Part shown: positions 8,060-16,187 of the stretch, piece after piece
Layout of the letters: each line of letters opens with the position of its first letter
How positions within the stretch are numbered: the first letter of the stretch is position 1
NCBI GenBank assembly: GCA_025361365.1
Contig: JANYAM010000288.1
Location: forward strand, 1 to 41,477
From: Opitutus sp.
GTDB taxonomy: Bacteria > Verrucomicrobiota > Verrucomicrobiia > Opitutales > Opitutaceae
Direction of reading: 5' to 3'
Length of the DNA: 41,477 nt
The notes under the pieces: generated by a model
The model's input: the letters and a program-made list of their open reading frames with translations, nothing else
Told to the model about the DNA's origin: nothing
Databases searched by the model: none
Made by a program: the position numbers and the translations under genes

Positions 8060-8121
8060 GATTGTCTCCTGAACTCATACTCGTTCCCCGCCCCGCGTTG
8101 GCAAGTCCGGTTTGCTCGGCG

Positions 8122-9006
8122 TCAGAACAGCTCTTTCTGTCCCGAATAACGTTCCTTCGCCTCGGTCAGGCTGGACTTCATCTCGAGTTTTTCCAGCAGC
8201 GCGAACAGTTCGCCCGCTTGCGGCTCGCCGGCCGCCACGGACGGCAGCGGCGACTCCGCCGGCAGCGTCGTCAGCTTCAGGTTCATCCGCAGCTTGTCGG
8301 CCTCCTTGGCGACCACCTCGCGGAAACGCTCGGGCTTCAGCTCCGCCGCGTGCGCGATGATGCCTTCGAGGCTCGCGAACTCCTGGAACCATTTCACCGC
8401 GGTCTTCGGGCCGACACCGCTGATGCCGGGAATATTATCCGAGGTATCGCCGATCAGCGCCAGATACTCCGCGATCTGCGCGGGCGGCACGCCAAATTTC
8501 TCCACCACCCCGGCCGGGTCGAGCACGCGCCAGCCGAGCTTCGGGTTGGCGGTCGACGGCGGGAGCAGGATCTTGATCCGCCCGTCCACGCACTGCGCAA
8601 AGTCCTTGTCGGCACTGACGATAAACACGTCGTGCCCCGCCTTCGCCAGCCGGCGCGCCTCCGCCGCCAGCAAGTCGTCCGACTCCACGCCGTCCAGCTC
8701 CACGCCCACGAGGCCCATCGCCCGCGTGAGTTCCTTGATCACCGGGATCTGTTTCTCCAGCGGCTCGGGGGTCTCCTTGCGGTGCGCCTTGTATTCCGGG
8801 TGCAACGCCAGCCGGTCCTGGGAGCCGCCAAGGTCGAAGAACACCACCATGGCGTCCGGCTTCTCCTGGTCCTGCAGCCGCCACATGGTCTTCACCCAGC
8901 CGTGCAGCGCCCCGGTGGGAAAACCGTCGGCCCGTGTCAGCTCGGGCATCCCATAGAACGCCCGGAACGCCATGTTGTAGCCGTCCACCAAAAGCCATTT
9001 CGCCAT
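8122..9006 (-). CDS. Stand-alone 5'-3' exonuclease (PolA N-terminal/FEN-type)
   Basis: This 294-residue protein matches the 5' nuclease domain of DNA polymerase I without a polymerase domain. Metal-binding acids are visible in LLVDGYNMAFRAFYGM (Asp near residue 8), FFDLGG, ELDGVESDDLLAAEA and FIVSADKDFAQCV, followed by the helix-3-turn-helix GDTSDNIPGISGVGPKTA that grips the DNA. Such proteins remove RNA primers or 5' flaps during replication and repair. ATG 9006 (MAKWLL) is preferred over an upstream in-frame start. Whether the genome also has a full PolA cannot be seen here. It lies downstream of the type IV pilus operon, separated by a hairpin, so it may have its own transcript. Confidence 0.9.
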   Translation of the reverse strand: MAKWLLVDGYNMAFRAFYGMPELTRADGFPTGALHGWVKTMWRLQDQEKPDAMVVFFDLGGSQDRLALHPEYKAHRKETPEPLEKQIPVIKELTRAMGLVGVELDGVESDDLLAAEARRLAKAGHDVFIVSADKDFAQCVDGRIKILLPPSTANPKLGWRVLDPAGVVEKFGVPPAQIAEYLALIGDTSDNIPGISGVGPKTAVKWFQEFASLEGIIAHAAELKPERFREVVAKEADKLRMNLKLTTLPAESPLPSVAAGEPQAGELFALLEKLEMKSSLTEAKERYSGQKELF

Positions 9007-9052
9007 CGCCCGACGCAAACCGCAAACCCGCGGCGCGTAAACGCAATTCCCC

Positions 9053-9082
9053 GTGGGCCAGCGAGCTTGCTCGCTGCCCCAC
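9053..9082 (-). repeat. 13-bp inverted repeat after the secretin gene, possible terminator
   Basis: Arms 9053-9065 and 9070-9082 pair with one mismatch around a CTTG loop, starting 2 bases after the secretin stop codon. There is no T-run on the minus strand. The core GTGGGCCAGC recurs after pdhB at 19162, so this is probably a dispersed repeat placed where transcription of the pilus operon ends. Confidence 0.6.
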
Positions 9083-9084
9083 GC

Positions 9085-11631
9085 TCACTTCTTCCGCGGG
9101 CTCGGGCCGGCGGGCGTTACGATCGTGGGATTCTGGTAGAGCGTGCCGGGCGTCACACCCGACACGGTCTGCTTTTTCAGCGAGCCGCCGGGGCTGACGA
9201 GGTTCGCCGTGACAAAGATCAGCAGGTTGCGCTTCTGCGTGCTCTCGCCCTGGCTGCGGAAGAGCCGGCCGATGCCGGGCAGGCTGCCGAGCACCGGGAC
9301 CTTGTCGCTGACCTTCTTCACGTCCTCGCGCGTCAGGCCGCCCATGACAATCGTGGCGCCGTCCCAGATCGTCACCTTGGTGGTCACCTCGCGCACGGCA
9401 AAGATCGGCTGATAAAACCCGGGCGGGACTGTTACCGTCGTGCCGCCGGAGATGGCGACGCTCGGCCCGCCGTATTCCACGAAGCCCTCGAACTCGGTGA
9501 CCTTCGGATTCAGGTCGAGGCTCACGGAATAATCGTCTTCCTCCACGGTCGGCGTGACCTTCAGCTCCACGCCGACGTTGCGGGTCGTGAACTCCTGCGG
9601 CGTGCCCGAGGTGATCGACACGCCGGCGGAGCCGCCGCCGGAATTACTGCCCGTGCCCACCTGGCTCTGGATCTGGCCGTAGGATTGCGGGTAGCGCAAC
9701 TCCTGCGCGACGGTGATCGTCGCCGGGTTGCCGGAGAGCACGGTGAGTTTAGGCGCGCTGAGCAGTTCGGTGCCGCTCTTCTGCGAAAGCGCCCGGATCA
9801 CGGCCTGGACGTCGAATTCGCCGACGATGCCCGCAATGTTCGCCAGGGCGCCGGCGCCCGAGCCCAGCAACACTCCGCCGGGGATGGTCGGGGCCGCGGC
9901 GGATAGGTTGACCCCGCCCTCAGGCTGACCGGTGCCGGAAATGGAGATCTGCTGGGAGGTCGTCGCGTTGCGGAAAGCGTCGGCCAGCGTGCGGTTGATG
10001 CCGTCACCTGTCGTGTAGGTCGCTTGGGCCGCGTTGTGCTGGGTGGCCTTCGTCGCGATGTTCCATTGCACGCCGAGTTCGTCGAGCGCGCCCTGTTGCA
10101 CTTCCATGAACTTCGCCTCGATCTCGACCTGCCGCACGTCGTTGTAGCGGTTCAGGATGTTCCGCATGCGCTCGAGGTTACGCGGGGTCTGCGTCGCGAT
10201 GAGCTGCGAGCCGTCAAAGGCCAGCGTGCTGCCCTTCACGCCCTCGAAGCTCACACCTGCCAGCTGCAGGAAATTCTGGATGGCCCGGCCCTCGCTTTCC
10301 GTGGCGATCGTCGCCGCCGCGGCGCCGCCGGCCAGCGGGTCCGCGCCAACCGCGGCGTGAAGCGTCGCTCCCTTCCCTGTCAGGCGGAGCACCGTCGAGC
10401 GCGAGACCGGGAAGAACTGGGTCTCCATTGTCGACTGCTCGCCGCCGGGGCGCACAATAACGGCGTCCACCTGCACCTCATATTGGTAGCCGACGGAGTC
10501 GGTGATGAAATCGAGCACGCGTTTCAGCGGAAGGTTGCGCAGCGTGATGCTGACGACCGGGTTGGCGTTGCTCTGGTCGAGCAGGACGATGTTCACGCCC
10601 CCGGGGCTGGTGCCGGTCCGGTCGAATTCCTCCGAGATGACGCTGAGCGTATTGACCACGCGGCTGAGCTCCATGCCGCTGAAGTTCACGCTGGGGAGCA
10701 CGATCCTGTTCAGCTTCTCCAGCAGCGGCGAGGTTCCCGTACGCGGGACCTCGCTGGCGGGTTTCTCCTCGAACACGGCCGGCCGCTGCCACGCCTTGTC
10801 CACCTCCTTGATCATCTGGCCGCTGGTGCGCGCCCGCGCGGAACTGGTGGTCGCCTCGCGGGCGATGCGGGCCAGGAAATACTTGGCGGCCGCGTTGCCG
10901 GGAACGATCGCCTCAACCTGCCGGAAGGTATGGGCGGCGGCGGCCGATTCCCCCGCGAGATACTGGCTGCGGGCCCGCGCGATCAAGCGGGAAACTTCGC
11001 TCGCAGGCGCCGGAGAGGGGGCCACGGCCACCGGCTCCTCCACCTGGTCCGGTGCCGCCGGCTCGGGAGCCGCGGCCGTGCCGGGAACGGTCAGGAGATA
11101 TTTATCGCGGGCCGCAGTGATCTCCGCCTTGGCGATGCAAAGCTCGGCGATGACGTCTTTGGTCAGGTTGTTCTCGGGCAGGCTCGCCCGCGCGCGGTCC
11201 AGCGTGTCGAGGGCCGCGGAAAACTGGTTCTGCCGGGCCAGGGCCCGGGCCTCCTTGGTCGCGGTGCCGGCGGCGATGAGCAGGCGGCCCATCCGGTCCT
11301 CCTCCGCCCGGGCGAGCTGGTCGGCCTCGGCGAGCAGGGCGGAACTGGCGGCGGGAACCGGCGTGCCGCCCACCACGATGTTTTTTTTCGCCGGCAGCCA
11401 GTTCAGGCTGGCGAGCAGGCGCTTCACCGTCTCGTCGTTCGGGCTGAGCGCGAGCAGTTTTTCCAAGCTCCTGCGGGCCTTGGCCGTGTCCCCGGTGTCG
11501 CGGGCCTGCAGGGCGGCGGAGAGCAAAAGGATCTTCATCTCCGCGGCATCTGGGACGGCGGGCAGCGCCGCGAAGACGCGGCCCGCAACGAGGATGAGCA
11601 GCGCGACGAAAAGACGGACGGGACGGTTCAT
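9085..11631 (-). CDS. Type IV pilus / type II secretion outer-membrane secretin (PilQ/GspD-like)
   Basis: This 848-residue protein begins with a signal peptide (MNRPVRLFVALLILVAGRVFA). A tetratricopeptide-like N-terminal part (ARRSLEKLLALSPNDETVKRL) follows, then an STN/N0-like domain (FSGMELSRVVNTLSVIS), an N1-type domain (LERMRNILNRYNDVRQVEIEAKFMEV) and the C-terminal secretin barrel ending in VMGGLTRED...VPVLGSLPGIGRLF. Secretins form the multimeric outer-membrane pore through which a pilus or secreted protein exits. It is the last gene of the pilus operon, 11 bases after its neighbour. The TPR N-terminus and gene order match the Amuc_1098-type secretin of Akkermansia; I infer a pilus role from the context rather than a T2SS role. 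No pilot lipoprotein is seen nearby. Confidence 0.92.
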   Translation of the reverse strand: MNRPVRLFVALLILVAGRVFAALPAVPDAAEMKILLLSAALQARDTGDTAKARRSLEKLLALSPNDETVKRLLASLNWLPAKKNIVVGGTPVPAASSALLAEADQLARAEEDRMGRLLIAAGTATKEARALARQNQFSAALDTLDRARASLPENNLTKDVIAELCIAKAEITAARDKYLLTVPGTAAAPEPAAPDQVEEPVAVAPSPAPASEVSRLIARARSQYLAGESAAAAHTFRQVEAIVPGNAAAKYFLARIAREATTSSARARTSGQMIKEVDKAWQRPAVFEEKPASEVPRTGTSPLLEKLNRIVLPSVNFSGMELSRVVNTLSVISEEFDRTGTSPGGVNIVLLDQSNANPVVSITLRNLPLKRVLDFITDSVGYQYEVQVDAVIVRPGGEQSTMETQFFPVSRSTVLRLTGKGATLHAAVGADPLAGGAAAATIATESEGRAIQNFLQLAGVSFEGVKGSTLAFDGSQLIATQTPRNLERMRNILNRYNDVRQVEIEAKFMEVQQGALDELGVQWNIATKATQHNAAQATYTTGDGINRTLADAFRNATTSQQISISGTGQPEGGVNLSAAAPTIPGGVLLGSGAGALANIAGIVGEFDVQAVIRALSQKSGTELLSAPKLTVLSGNPATITVAQELRYPQSYGQIQSQVGTGSNSGGGSAGVSITSGTPQEFTTRNVGVELKVTPTVEEDDYSVSLDLNPKVTEFEGFVEYGGPSVAISGGTTVTVPPGFYQPIFAVREVTTKVTIWDGATIVMGGLTREDVKKVSDKVPVLGSLPGIGRLFRSQGESTQKRNLLIFVTANLVSPGGSLKKQTVSGVTPGTLYQNPTIVTPAGPSPRKK

Positions 11632-11642
11632 GCGGAGGGAGA

Positions 11643-12554
11643 TCAGTTGCCGTCGGTGGCGAGGGCGGTCTGGGACGAGACGGGAAATTTCCGGGGCTTG
11701 GCCGCGAGGCCCCCTTCCTTGCCCGCCGGCCGGAGGATCCGCGTCTCGGGCAGCGGCACCCCCGGGGTCTGCTTCGCCACGATCACCTCGGGTGGCTCGA
11801 GCTGGATACGCTCAATGCGATATGTGGCGTTGTCGTCGGCAAAGGCGTCTCCCTCATGCAGGGTCCGGGGCGCAGCGCCCGCGGTGGACAGGCGTAGCAC
11901 GGCGAGCGGCGTGTCGGTCAGCTTGCGCTTGCGGCTGTCGAGCCCGACCTCCTCGCCCGTCCTCTCGTCGAGCAGCACGGCGAGGGCAGCCACGTCGTAT
12001 ACCGGCAGCGCATCGGGGTTCGTCACCTCGACCTTCCGCACGTCGAAACTTTTCAAGGTGAGGCCGAGCGACTCAAAGCGCCGGCCGCTGCGCGCGAGCA
12101 GGGTTTCCGGCTGGCCCGGGCTGACCAACGCCGCGAGGTAGTCGTCCGGCGCGCCAAAATAGCCGGCCAGCTGCAGCCGGTAGGGCTCGAGCTTCACGGC
12201 GAGCAACTCGAGGCCAAACGGCGTGCCGCCGTCGGCAAGGTTCAACTGCGGCGTGACGGTGAAGGACCGGGCAAGCGGGTTGTAATAGATGACAGGCGGG
12301 GTGAAGACCTCGTAGAGCCAGCCGCTGCCGCTCGATTGCGTGGACGGCTGGGTCCAGACCGCCCGCTTGGCCTCTGGGGAGGTCAGACCGGAAGGGACGT
12401 AAGCCGCGCCGGACACGTCGACCGCCACGGGCTGGTGCCGCAGCCGCACGAGTTCCGCCCGGTGCGACCACACCCACCCGCCGCTCACGGCCAGCACGGC
12501 AGCCGCGAGCGCGACCAGTAGTTTGTCGTAATTGGCCTTGATGAACTGGCTCAT
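11643..12554 (-). CDS. Type IV pilus operon protein, PilP-like position (Amuc_1099-like)
   Basis: This 303-residue inner-membrane protein has one N-terminal membrane segment (about residues 11-29, LLVALAAAVLAVSGGWVW) and a periplasmic body. No firm domain is recognised; the body has several short beta-rich stretches (SFTVTPQLNLAD, LEVAVKLEPYRLQLAGYF-like) that would suit a PilP/GspC-type linker between inner-membrane proteins and secretin. ATG 12554 overlaps the stop of the preceding gene as ATGA, so the two are probably translationally coupled. The secretin gene starts 11 bases downstream. By order in the operon it takes the PilP place, which connects PilN/PilO to PilQ in characterised systems; that role is inferred. 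Confidence 0.8.
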   Translation of the reverse strand: MSQFIKANYDKLLVALAAAVLAVSGGWVWSHRAELVRLRHQPVAVDVSGAAYVPSGLTSPEAKRAVWTQPSTQSSGSGWLYEVFTPPVIYYNPLARSFTVTPQLNLADGGTPFGLELLAVKLEPYRLQLAGYFGAPDDYLAALVSPGQPETLLARSGRRFESLGLTLKSFDVRKVEVTNPDALPVYDVAALAVLLDERTGEEVGLDSRKRKLTDTPLAVLRLSTAGAAPRTLHEGDAFADDNATYRIERIQLEPPEVIVAKQTPGVPLPETRILRPAGKEGGLAAKPRKFPVSSQTALATDGN

Positions 12555-13486
12555 GGGTTGGACGGTTCGGGCGGGGCCAGCGGCTCAACCCATTCCACGA
12601 CGACCGCAAACTTTGAAAAATTCTGCGCCACCAAGGGCACCGGGGCGCCGGGGGCGAGACCCGCGGGCGGCGTGGCCTCGCCCGCCAGAGGCTCCACTTC
12701 CACGCGGCGCGCGATGATGGGCAACGGCAGGACCGCGAGGTTGTTCAAAAACGTCCGCAAGGCCGGGGTCTGCCCGGTGAACTCGACCCGGAAGGCCATG
12801 CTTTCCACCCGGCCGGGCACTCGCAGTGAACCCGGTGCGTCGAACTCGAAAAAATCCGCCGCTACTCCCCCGGCAGCCGGTGCGCCCGGAACGGAAGCCG
12901 GGGGCTGACCGGGCTGGTTGCGCCAGGCCCTTTGCGCGGCAGTCAGGGGCCGCTCGCGCTGCACGCTCACGAGCGCGCGGGGCCGGGCCTCCAGGAGCGC
13001 TTCCACCAGACATTGGCCGACCAGCCGCTGGCGAAACACCGCTGGCACCAAGTCCGCCTCCGGCCCCTCGTTCGAGTGGGTGGCAAACCCGAAGCGCTCG
13101 TCGGGCTTGAGGGCCACTCCGGCACGCGCCGCCGTGGCGCGTAGCTTCTCAATGAAGGCCGCAAGGTCGAAATAGGCGTCGATCGGTTTCACGGGCAGTG
13201 GCGTCGCGAGGATTTTCGGCGCGCGGCCCTGCAGCGCCGTGCGCAGGTCCGCGAGCACTTCGTCCGCTTGAGCGAGATCCCGGTTGATGGCCTGCTCGTT
13301 CGCCACGCTCAGTGTCGGCGATTGCCGCCCCAGCCAGTCGCGCTCCTGCTTTTTCTGCTCCAACCCCGCCAGCGCTCGCGTCCCCAGCTGCCGGGCCTGC
13401 GCCAGGAACCAGCCCTCTGCCGCGATCGACAACGTGCAGGCCAGCAGCACGGCCCCCAACAGCGGATTGCGTTTCAGCCAGTTCAT
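12551..13486 (-). CDS. PilO-like inner-membrane assembly protein (Amuc_1100-like)
   Basis: This 311-residue protein has an N-terminal membrane segment (about residues 7-30, LLGAVLLACTLSIAAEGWF), a coiled-coil stretch (LEQKKQERDWLGRQ) and a periplasmic body ending in a ferredoxin-like pattern (FRVEFTGQTPALRTFLNNLAVLPLPIIARRVEVEPL), as in PilO. PilO partners PilN in the inner-membrane ring that aligns the pilus machine. Length and position match the PilO-related Amuc_1100 of Akkermansia. The start codon overlaps the stop of the upstream GxxExxY gene as ATGA, an unexpected coupling to a non-pilus gene. ATG 13486 (MNWLKRNPLL) starts directly before the membrane segment; the longer frame is not supported. 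Confidence 0.85.
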   Translation of the reverse strand: MNWLKRNPLLGAVLLACTLSIAAEGWFLAQARQLGTRALAGLEQKKQERDWLGRQSPTLSVANEQAINRDLAQADEVLADLRTALQGRAPKILATPLPVKPIDAYFDLAAFIEKLRATAARAGVALKPDERFGFATHSNEGPEADLVPAVFRQRLVGQCLVEALLEARPRALVSVQRERPLTAAQRAWRNQPGQPPASVPGAPAAGGVAADFFEFDAPGSLRVPGRVESMAFRVEFTGQTPALRTFLNNLAVLPLPIIARRVEVEPLAGEATPPAGLAPGAPVPLVAQNFSKFAVVVEWVEPLAPPEPSNP

Positions 13487-13929
13487 CGCACGGCCTCCGG
13501 CGTTTGGGTTTTTAACACAGAGGACGCGGAGAATGAAGCCTGAGGTCTGTCGTTCACTATCCGGGTAATTCCATCCACAAGCCGAGGAGCATGAAAATTG
13601 ATCAGCAGGCCCAAAGGATGCCCAGTCTCCCAAATATACGAGAGCACCTGGGCCTTGTGCACGGGAAGCACTGCTTCGATGGCCTTTAACTCCACCAGCA
13701 CCCGATTCTCGATTATCAGATCCACTCGAAATCCACTTTCGATGGTAATACCTTTGTAGATCACTGGAACGGAAACTTGGCGGGATATCCTGAGATTCTG
13801 CAGCTCCAGCTCATGGGCGAAGCAAGCTTCGTAGGCCGACTCCAGCAATCCCGGTCCCTTCTCGCGGTGAACTTCAATTGCCGCACCGATGATCTGCTGC
13901 GTGAGTTGGTTGATTGTCTCTAGGTTCAC
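13483..13929 (-). CDS. GxxExxY-family protein inserted in the pilus operon
   Basis: This 148-residue protein carries the signature GPGLLESAYEACF (about residues 25-37) after TQQIIGAAIEVHREKG, and a PD-(D/E)XK-like core (ESGFRVDLIIENRVLVELKAIE, then VHKAQVLSYIW). The GxxExxY family is common in Verrucomicrobiota, Bacteroidota and others; its function is unknown, and the core resembles nuclease folds. The start is GTG at 13929, inside one of two inverted repeat copies that flank the gene. The last residues (VLKTQTPEAVR) are encoded by the second copy and by the start of the pilO-like gene, whose ATG overlaps this stop. The gene splits an otherwise compact pilMN-pilO-pilP-pilQ order, so it looks like an insertion of a cassette. 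Confidence 0.88.
   Translation of the reverse strand: MNLETINQLTQQIIGAAIEVHREKGPGLLESAYEACFAHELELQNLRISRQVSVPVIYKGITIESGFRVDLIIENRVLVELKAIEAVLPVHKAQVLSYIWETGHPLGLLINFHAPRLVDGITRIVNDRPQASFSASSVLKTQTPEAVR
13508..13531 (+). repeat. Inverted repeat copy at 3' end of the GxxExxY gene
   Basis: The 18-base core GTTTTTAACACAGAGGAC (13508-13525) is repeated in inverse orientation at 13935-13952. A half-copy (GTTTTTAACACAG) recurs at 20643-20655. It encodes the GxxExxY C-terminus on the minus strand. Confidence 0.9.
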
Positions 13930-13952
13930 TCTGAGTCCTCTGTGTTAAAAAC
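13925..13952 (-). repeat. Inverted repeat copy at 5' end of the GxxExxY gene
   Basis: The exact inverse of the 13508-13525 core lies at 13935-13952, with a less exact extension to 13925 that includes the GTG start codon of the gene. Together the two copies bracket the gene like the ends of a mobile cassette. Confidence 0.9.
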
Positions 13953-13957
13953 AAAAC

Positions 13958-15466
13958 TTAGAGCGGCCGGACTGGGTCGGCGACGAGCACGCAGTCGAAT
14001 TTCAGGATGCCGGGCTGCTCGTGGTCGAAGCGCTCGGCTTCGACGCGGGCGACGAAGGGCAAGCCCACGAAATTCGCCAGCAGCGCCTTCACGCGGTTGA
14101 AGGTCTCGGGGCTGACCTGCGAGAGTGGGTTGGTCTGGTCGAGCATGCGGCCCGACACCGCCAGCTTGAGCGGAGCGCCGGGCGCGGACAGCACGGACAT
14201 TCGCTCCAGCCAGACGTCCTCGACCTTCACCAGGCGGTCCTGGAGGTCGGCCAGGAGCATCAGCCAACCGATGCGGCGGTCATGGATGCCCTGCAGCTGG
14301 GCAACCTGTTGCTTGAGCTCGGCGAGCTTCTGCAGGTTGGCGCGATTGCGGGCATCGCGCTCGCGCAGGGGCGCGAGTGCGCGCTCTATGGCATCGGTCT
14401 TGTGCCGCGCCGCTGCCGCTACGGCGCGGAAATGAAACAACGGAGGCAGCAACACCAGCGTGGCGAGAAAGGCCGCGGTCGCCAACCAGGGCTGCCGTCG
14501 GCGCAGGCTTTCTTGGCTCCGGAGCCGTGACGGCAAGAGATTGAGCGAGGGCAATCCCGGCCTCAGCTGGATCACGGCCGCGCCAGCGAGGTCAGTCAGC
14601 ATGAGCGCCTGCTCGGTCGCGTTTGAGCGGACGGCATCGGGTCCGACCTCGATGGCCCCGAGCACATCAAGGCGATCAACCGGCACCTTGAGCTTCGCGG
14701 CCAGGGCCTCACTGAGCCCAGCGAGCCGTGCTCTGCCGCCAGTGAGGTAAATTCGCACCGGATTTTCCATGCCGCTCTGTCGCTTGAAAAACAACCCCGA
14801 CCGAATGATTTCCTGCGCCAGCCGCGTGGCGAACGTTTCCCTGGTGTCGGCAGTCTGACTGGCCAGCGCGAAGGTGCGCGCGACAAATCGGGCCCCTTCC
14901 ACCTGGAGCAGCGTGGTGGACCGGGCGCCGAGGTTCAGCACGAGGGCCGGCTCCTTGGGCGTGGCGTACACCAAGCGGAACGCTGCGAGGGTCGCCAACG
15001 GCAAGGGTAGAATCAATCGCGGCACGAAGCCCGCCGCCTGCACAGCAGCGCATAAGGGTTCGACTGCCTCGAGCTTGGCCGCAGCTAATAGCAACTCCTG
15101 CTCGTGATCGTATTCAGCTGTGGTGACGCTGTCCCAAACCACGTCCGCCAGAGCGAATGGAATGTTTTGCTCCGCCTCGAAGGCAATGACCTTGGCGAGC
15201 TTGGCGGATTCAATCCGCGGGACGCGGATGAATTTCATGAGCACAAGGTGCGGCGGCAGGACGATGGTCACCGGCCCTTTGCGCATAACCCGCCCTCCCA
15301 AGGTCATCAGTGCATTACTAACCGCGTGCAGCCAGCTGGTCTCGGCCATGCCGGCTAGGTCAATCGAATCATGGTTCTCCAGCCTGATCCGGTCTCGGCG
15401 GCGGCTGAATGCGGCGAACGCCAGTCGACTGGCGCCGCACTCGATCACTATTTCTCGAAAACTCAT
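13958..15466 (-). CDS. PilM-PilN fusion protein of the type IV pilus
   Basis: This 502-residue protein joins two pilus assembly proteins. Residues 1-300 are an actin-like ATPase domain of PilM type (FEAEQNIPFALADVVWD, LVLNLGARSTTLLQVEGARFV, IYLTGGRARLAGLSEAL). The PilN hallmark LNLLPSRLR follows at residues 309-317, then a membrane helix (about 327-345), a coiled coil (about 350-400) and a PilN-like periplasmic domain. In separate-gene systems PilM sits in the cytoplasm and binds the N-terminal tail of PilN; the fusion makes this contact covalent. Akkermansia Amuc_1101 has a comparable position. ATG 15466 is chosen because AGGAGG lies 10 bases upstream. It is the first gene of the minus-strand operon and is divergent from the Nudix gene. 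Confidence 0.9.
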   Translation of the reverse strand: MSFREIVIECGASRLAFAAFSRRRDRIRLENHDSIDLAGMAETSWLHAVSNALMTLGGRVMRKGPVTIVLPPHLVLMKFIRVPRIESAKLAKVIAFEAEQNIPFALADVVWDSVTTAEYDHEQELLLAAAKLEAVEPLCAAVQAAGFVPRLILPLPLATLAAFRLVYATPKEPALVLNLGARSTTLLQVEGARFVARTFALASQTADTRETFATRLAQEIIRSGLFFKRQSGMENPVRIYLTGGRARLAGLSEALAAKLKVPVDRLDVLGAIEVGPDAVRSNATEQALMLTDLAGAAVIQLRPGLPSLNLLPSRLRSQESLRRRQPWLATAAFLATLVLLPPLFHFRAVAAAARHKTDAIERALAPLRERDARNRANLQKLAELKQQVAQLQGIHDRRIGWLMLLADLQDRLVKVEDVWLERMSVLSAPGAPLKLAVSGRMLDQTNPLSQVSPETFNRVKALLANFVGLPFVARVEAERFDHEQPGILKFDCVLVADPVRPL

Positions 15467-15476
15467 GGGCTCAAAT

Positions 15477-15482
15477 CCTCCT
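15477..15482 (-). promoter_or_regulatory. Shine-Dalgarno of the pilMN gene
   Basis: A perfect AGGAGG on the minus strand, 10 bases before ATG 15466, decides the start against an in-frame GTG 34 codons upstream. Confidence 0.8.
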
Positions 15483-15625
15483 GGCCCGTAAGTCACGTTA
15501 CCAAGTGCCGGCCCGAGCTTCGGCGACCGAATCCACCTTATGGCAGGCGGTGTTTTGCGCTGGGCCACCCAGGTCAGCGGGTTTTGTTTGCACGCCAGAG
15601 GCGGCTGCTCTCACGCTATCGTCAC

Positions 15626-16129
15626 ATGGCTTTTGTCCTGCCCTACAAGATCAGCGTGCTGGTCTTTATTGAAAACGCCGCCGGTGAGCAGTTGCTCATG
15701 CTGCGGGCCAAGCAGCCCAATCTCGGCGTTTGGACGCCGATCGGCGGCAAACTGGAAATGACCACTGGCGAATCCCCCTTTGAGTGCGCCGTGCGGGAGA
15801 CGGAGGAGGAGACCGGCCTGCAGGTCACGGCCGCCGACCTGCACCTCTTTGCCATGATCGCCGAGAAGGCTTACCAGGGCGACACCCACTGGCTGATGTT
15901 TCTTTTCCGCTGCCGCAAACCAATTGACGCGCTGCCGCCGGACATCGCCGAGGGGAAATTCGCCTTCTTCTCGCGCGAGAAAATCAAGGACCTGCCCATC
16001 CCCGAGACCGACAAGGCCGCGCTCTGGCCGATTTTCGACCAATACCGCGACAGTTTCGTGGCGCTGAAGGCCGACTGCACCGCCTCGCCCATCAAGATAA
16101 CGGTCGAACAGATCACTGCACCGCGGTAA
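15626..16129 (+). CDS. Nudix hydrolase
   Basis: This 167-residue protein has a Nudix box, GGKLEMTTGE followed by SPFECAVRETEEETGLQV (about residues 40-67), which binds Mg2+ and cleaves nucleoside diphosphates linked to another group. The spacing between the first Gly and Glu of the box is two residues longer than the GX5E consensus, and the hydrophobic residue after RE is Thr, so this is a slightly divergent box. The surrounding sequence (MAFVLPYKISVLVFIENAAGEQLLML, THWLMFLFRC) fits the MutT-like fold. The substrate cannot be told; MutT, dihydroneopterin triphosphatase and ADP-ribose hydrolases are all possible. ATG 15626 is chosen because upstream in-frame sequence lies in the pilMN promoter region. 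Confidence 0.88.
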   Translation: MAFVLPYKISVLVFIENAAGEQLLMLRAKQPNLGVWTPIGGKLEMTTGESPFECAVRETEEETGLQVTAADLHLFAMIAEKAYQGDTHWLMFLFRCRKPIDALPPDIAEGKFAFFSREKIKDLPIPETDKAALWPIFDQYRDSFVALKADCTASPIKITVEQITAPR

Positions 16130-16187
16130 GCCAGGGTCCTGCGCAGGGTGCGGGCCGCCTTGGCCCGGTTTGACTCCCCAGCCTCTC

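Noticed and set aside
8062-12141. Long plus-strand frames (614 and 705 codons) opposite the exonuclease and secretin genes
   Set aside because: Low-complexity Arg/Leu/Gly composition, no motifs, and full overlap with well-supported minus-strand genes.
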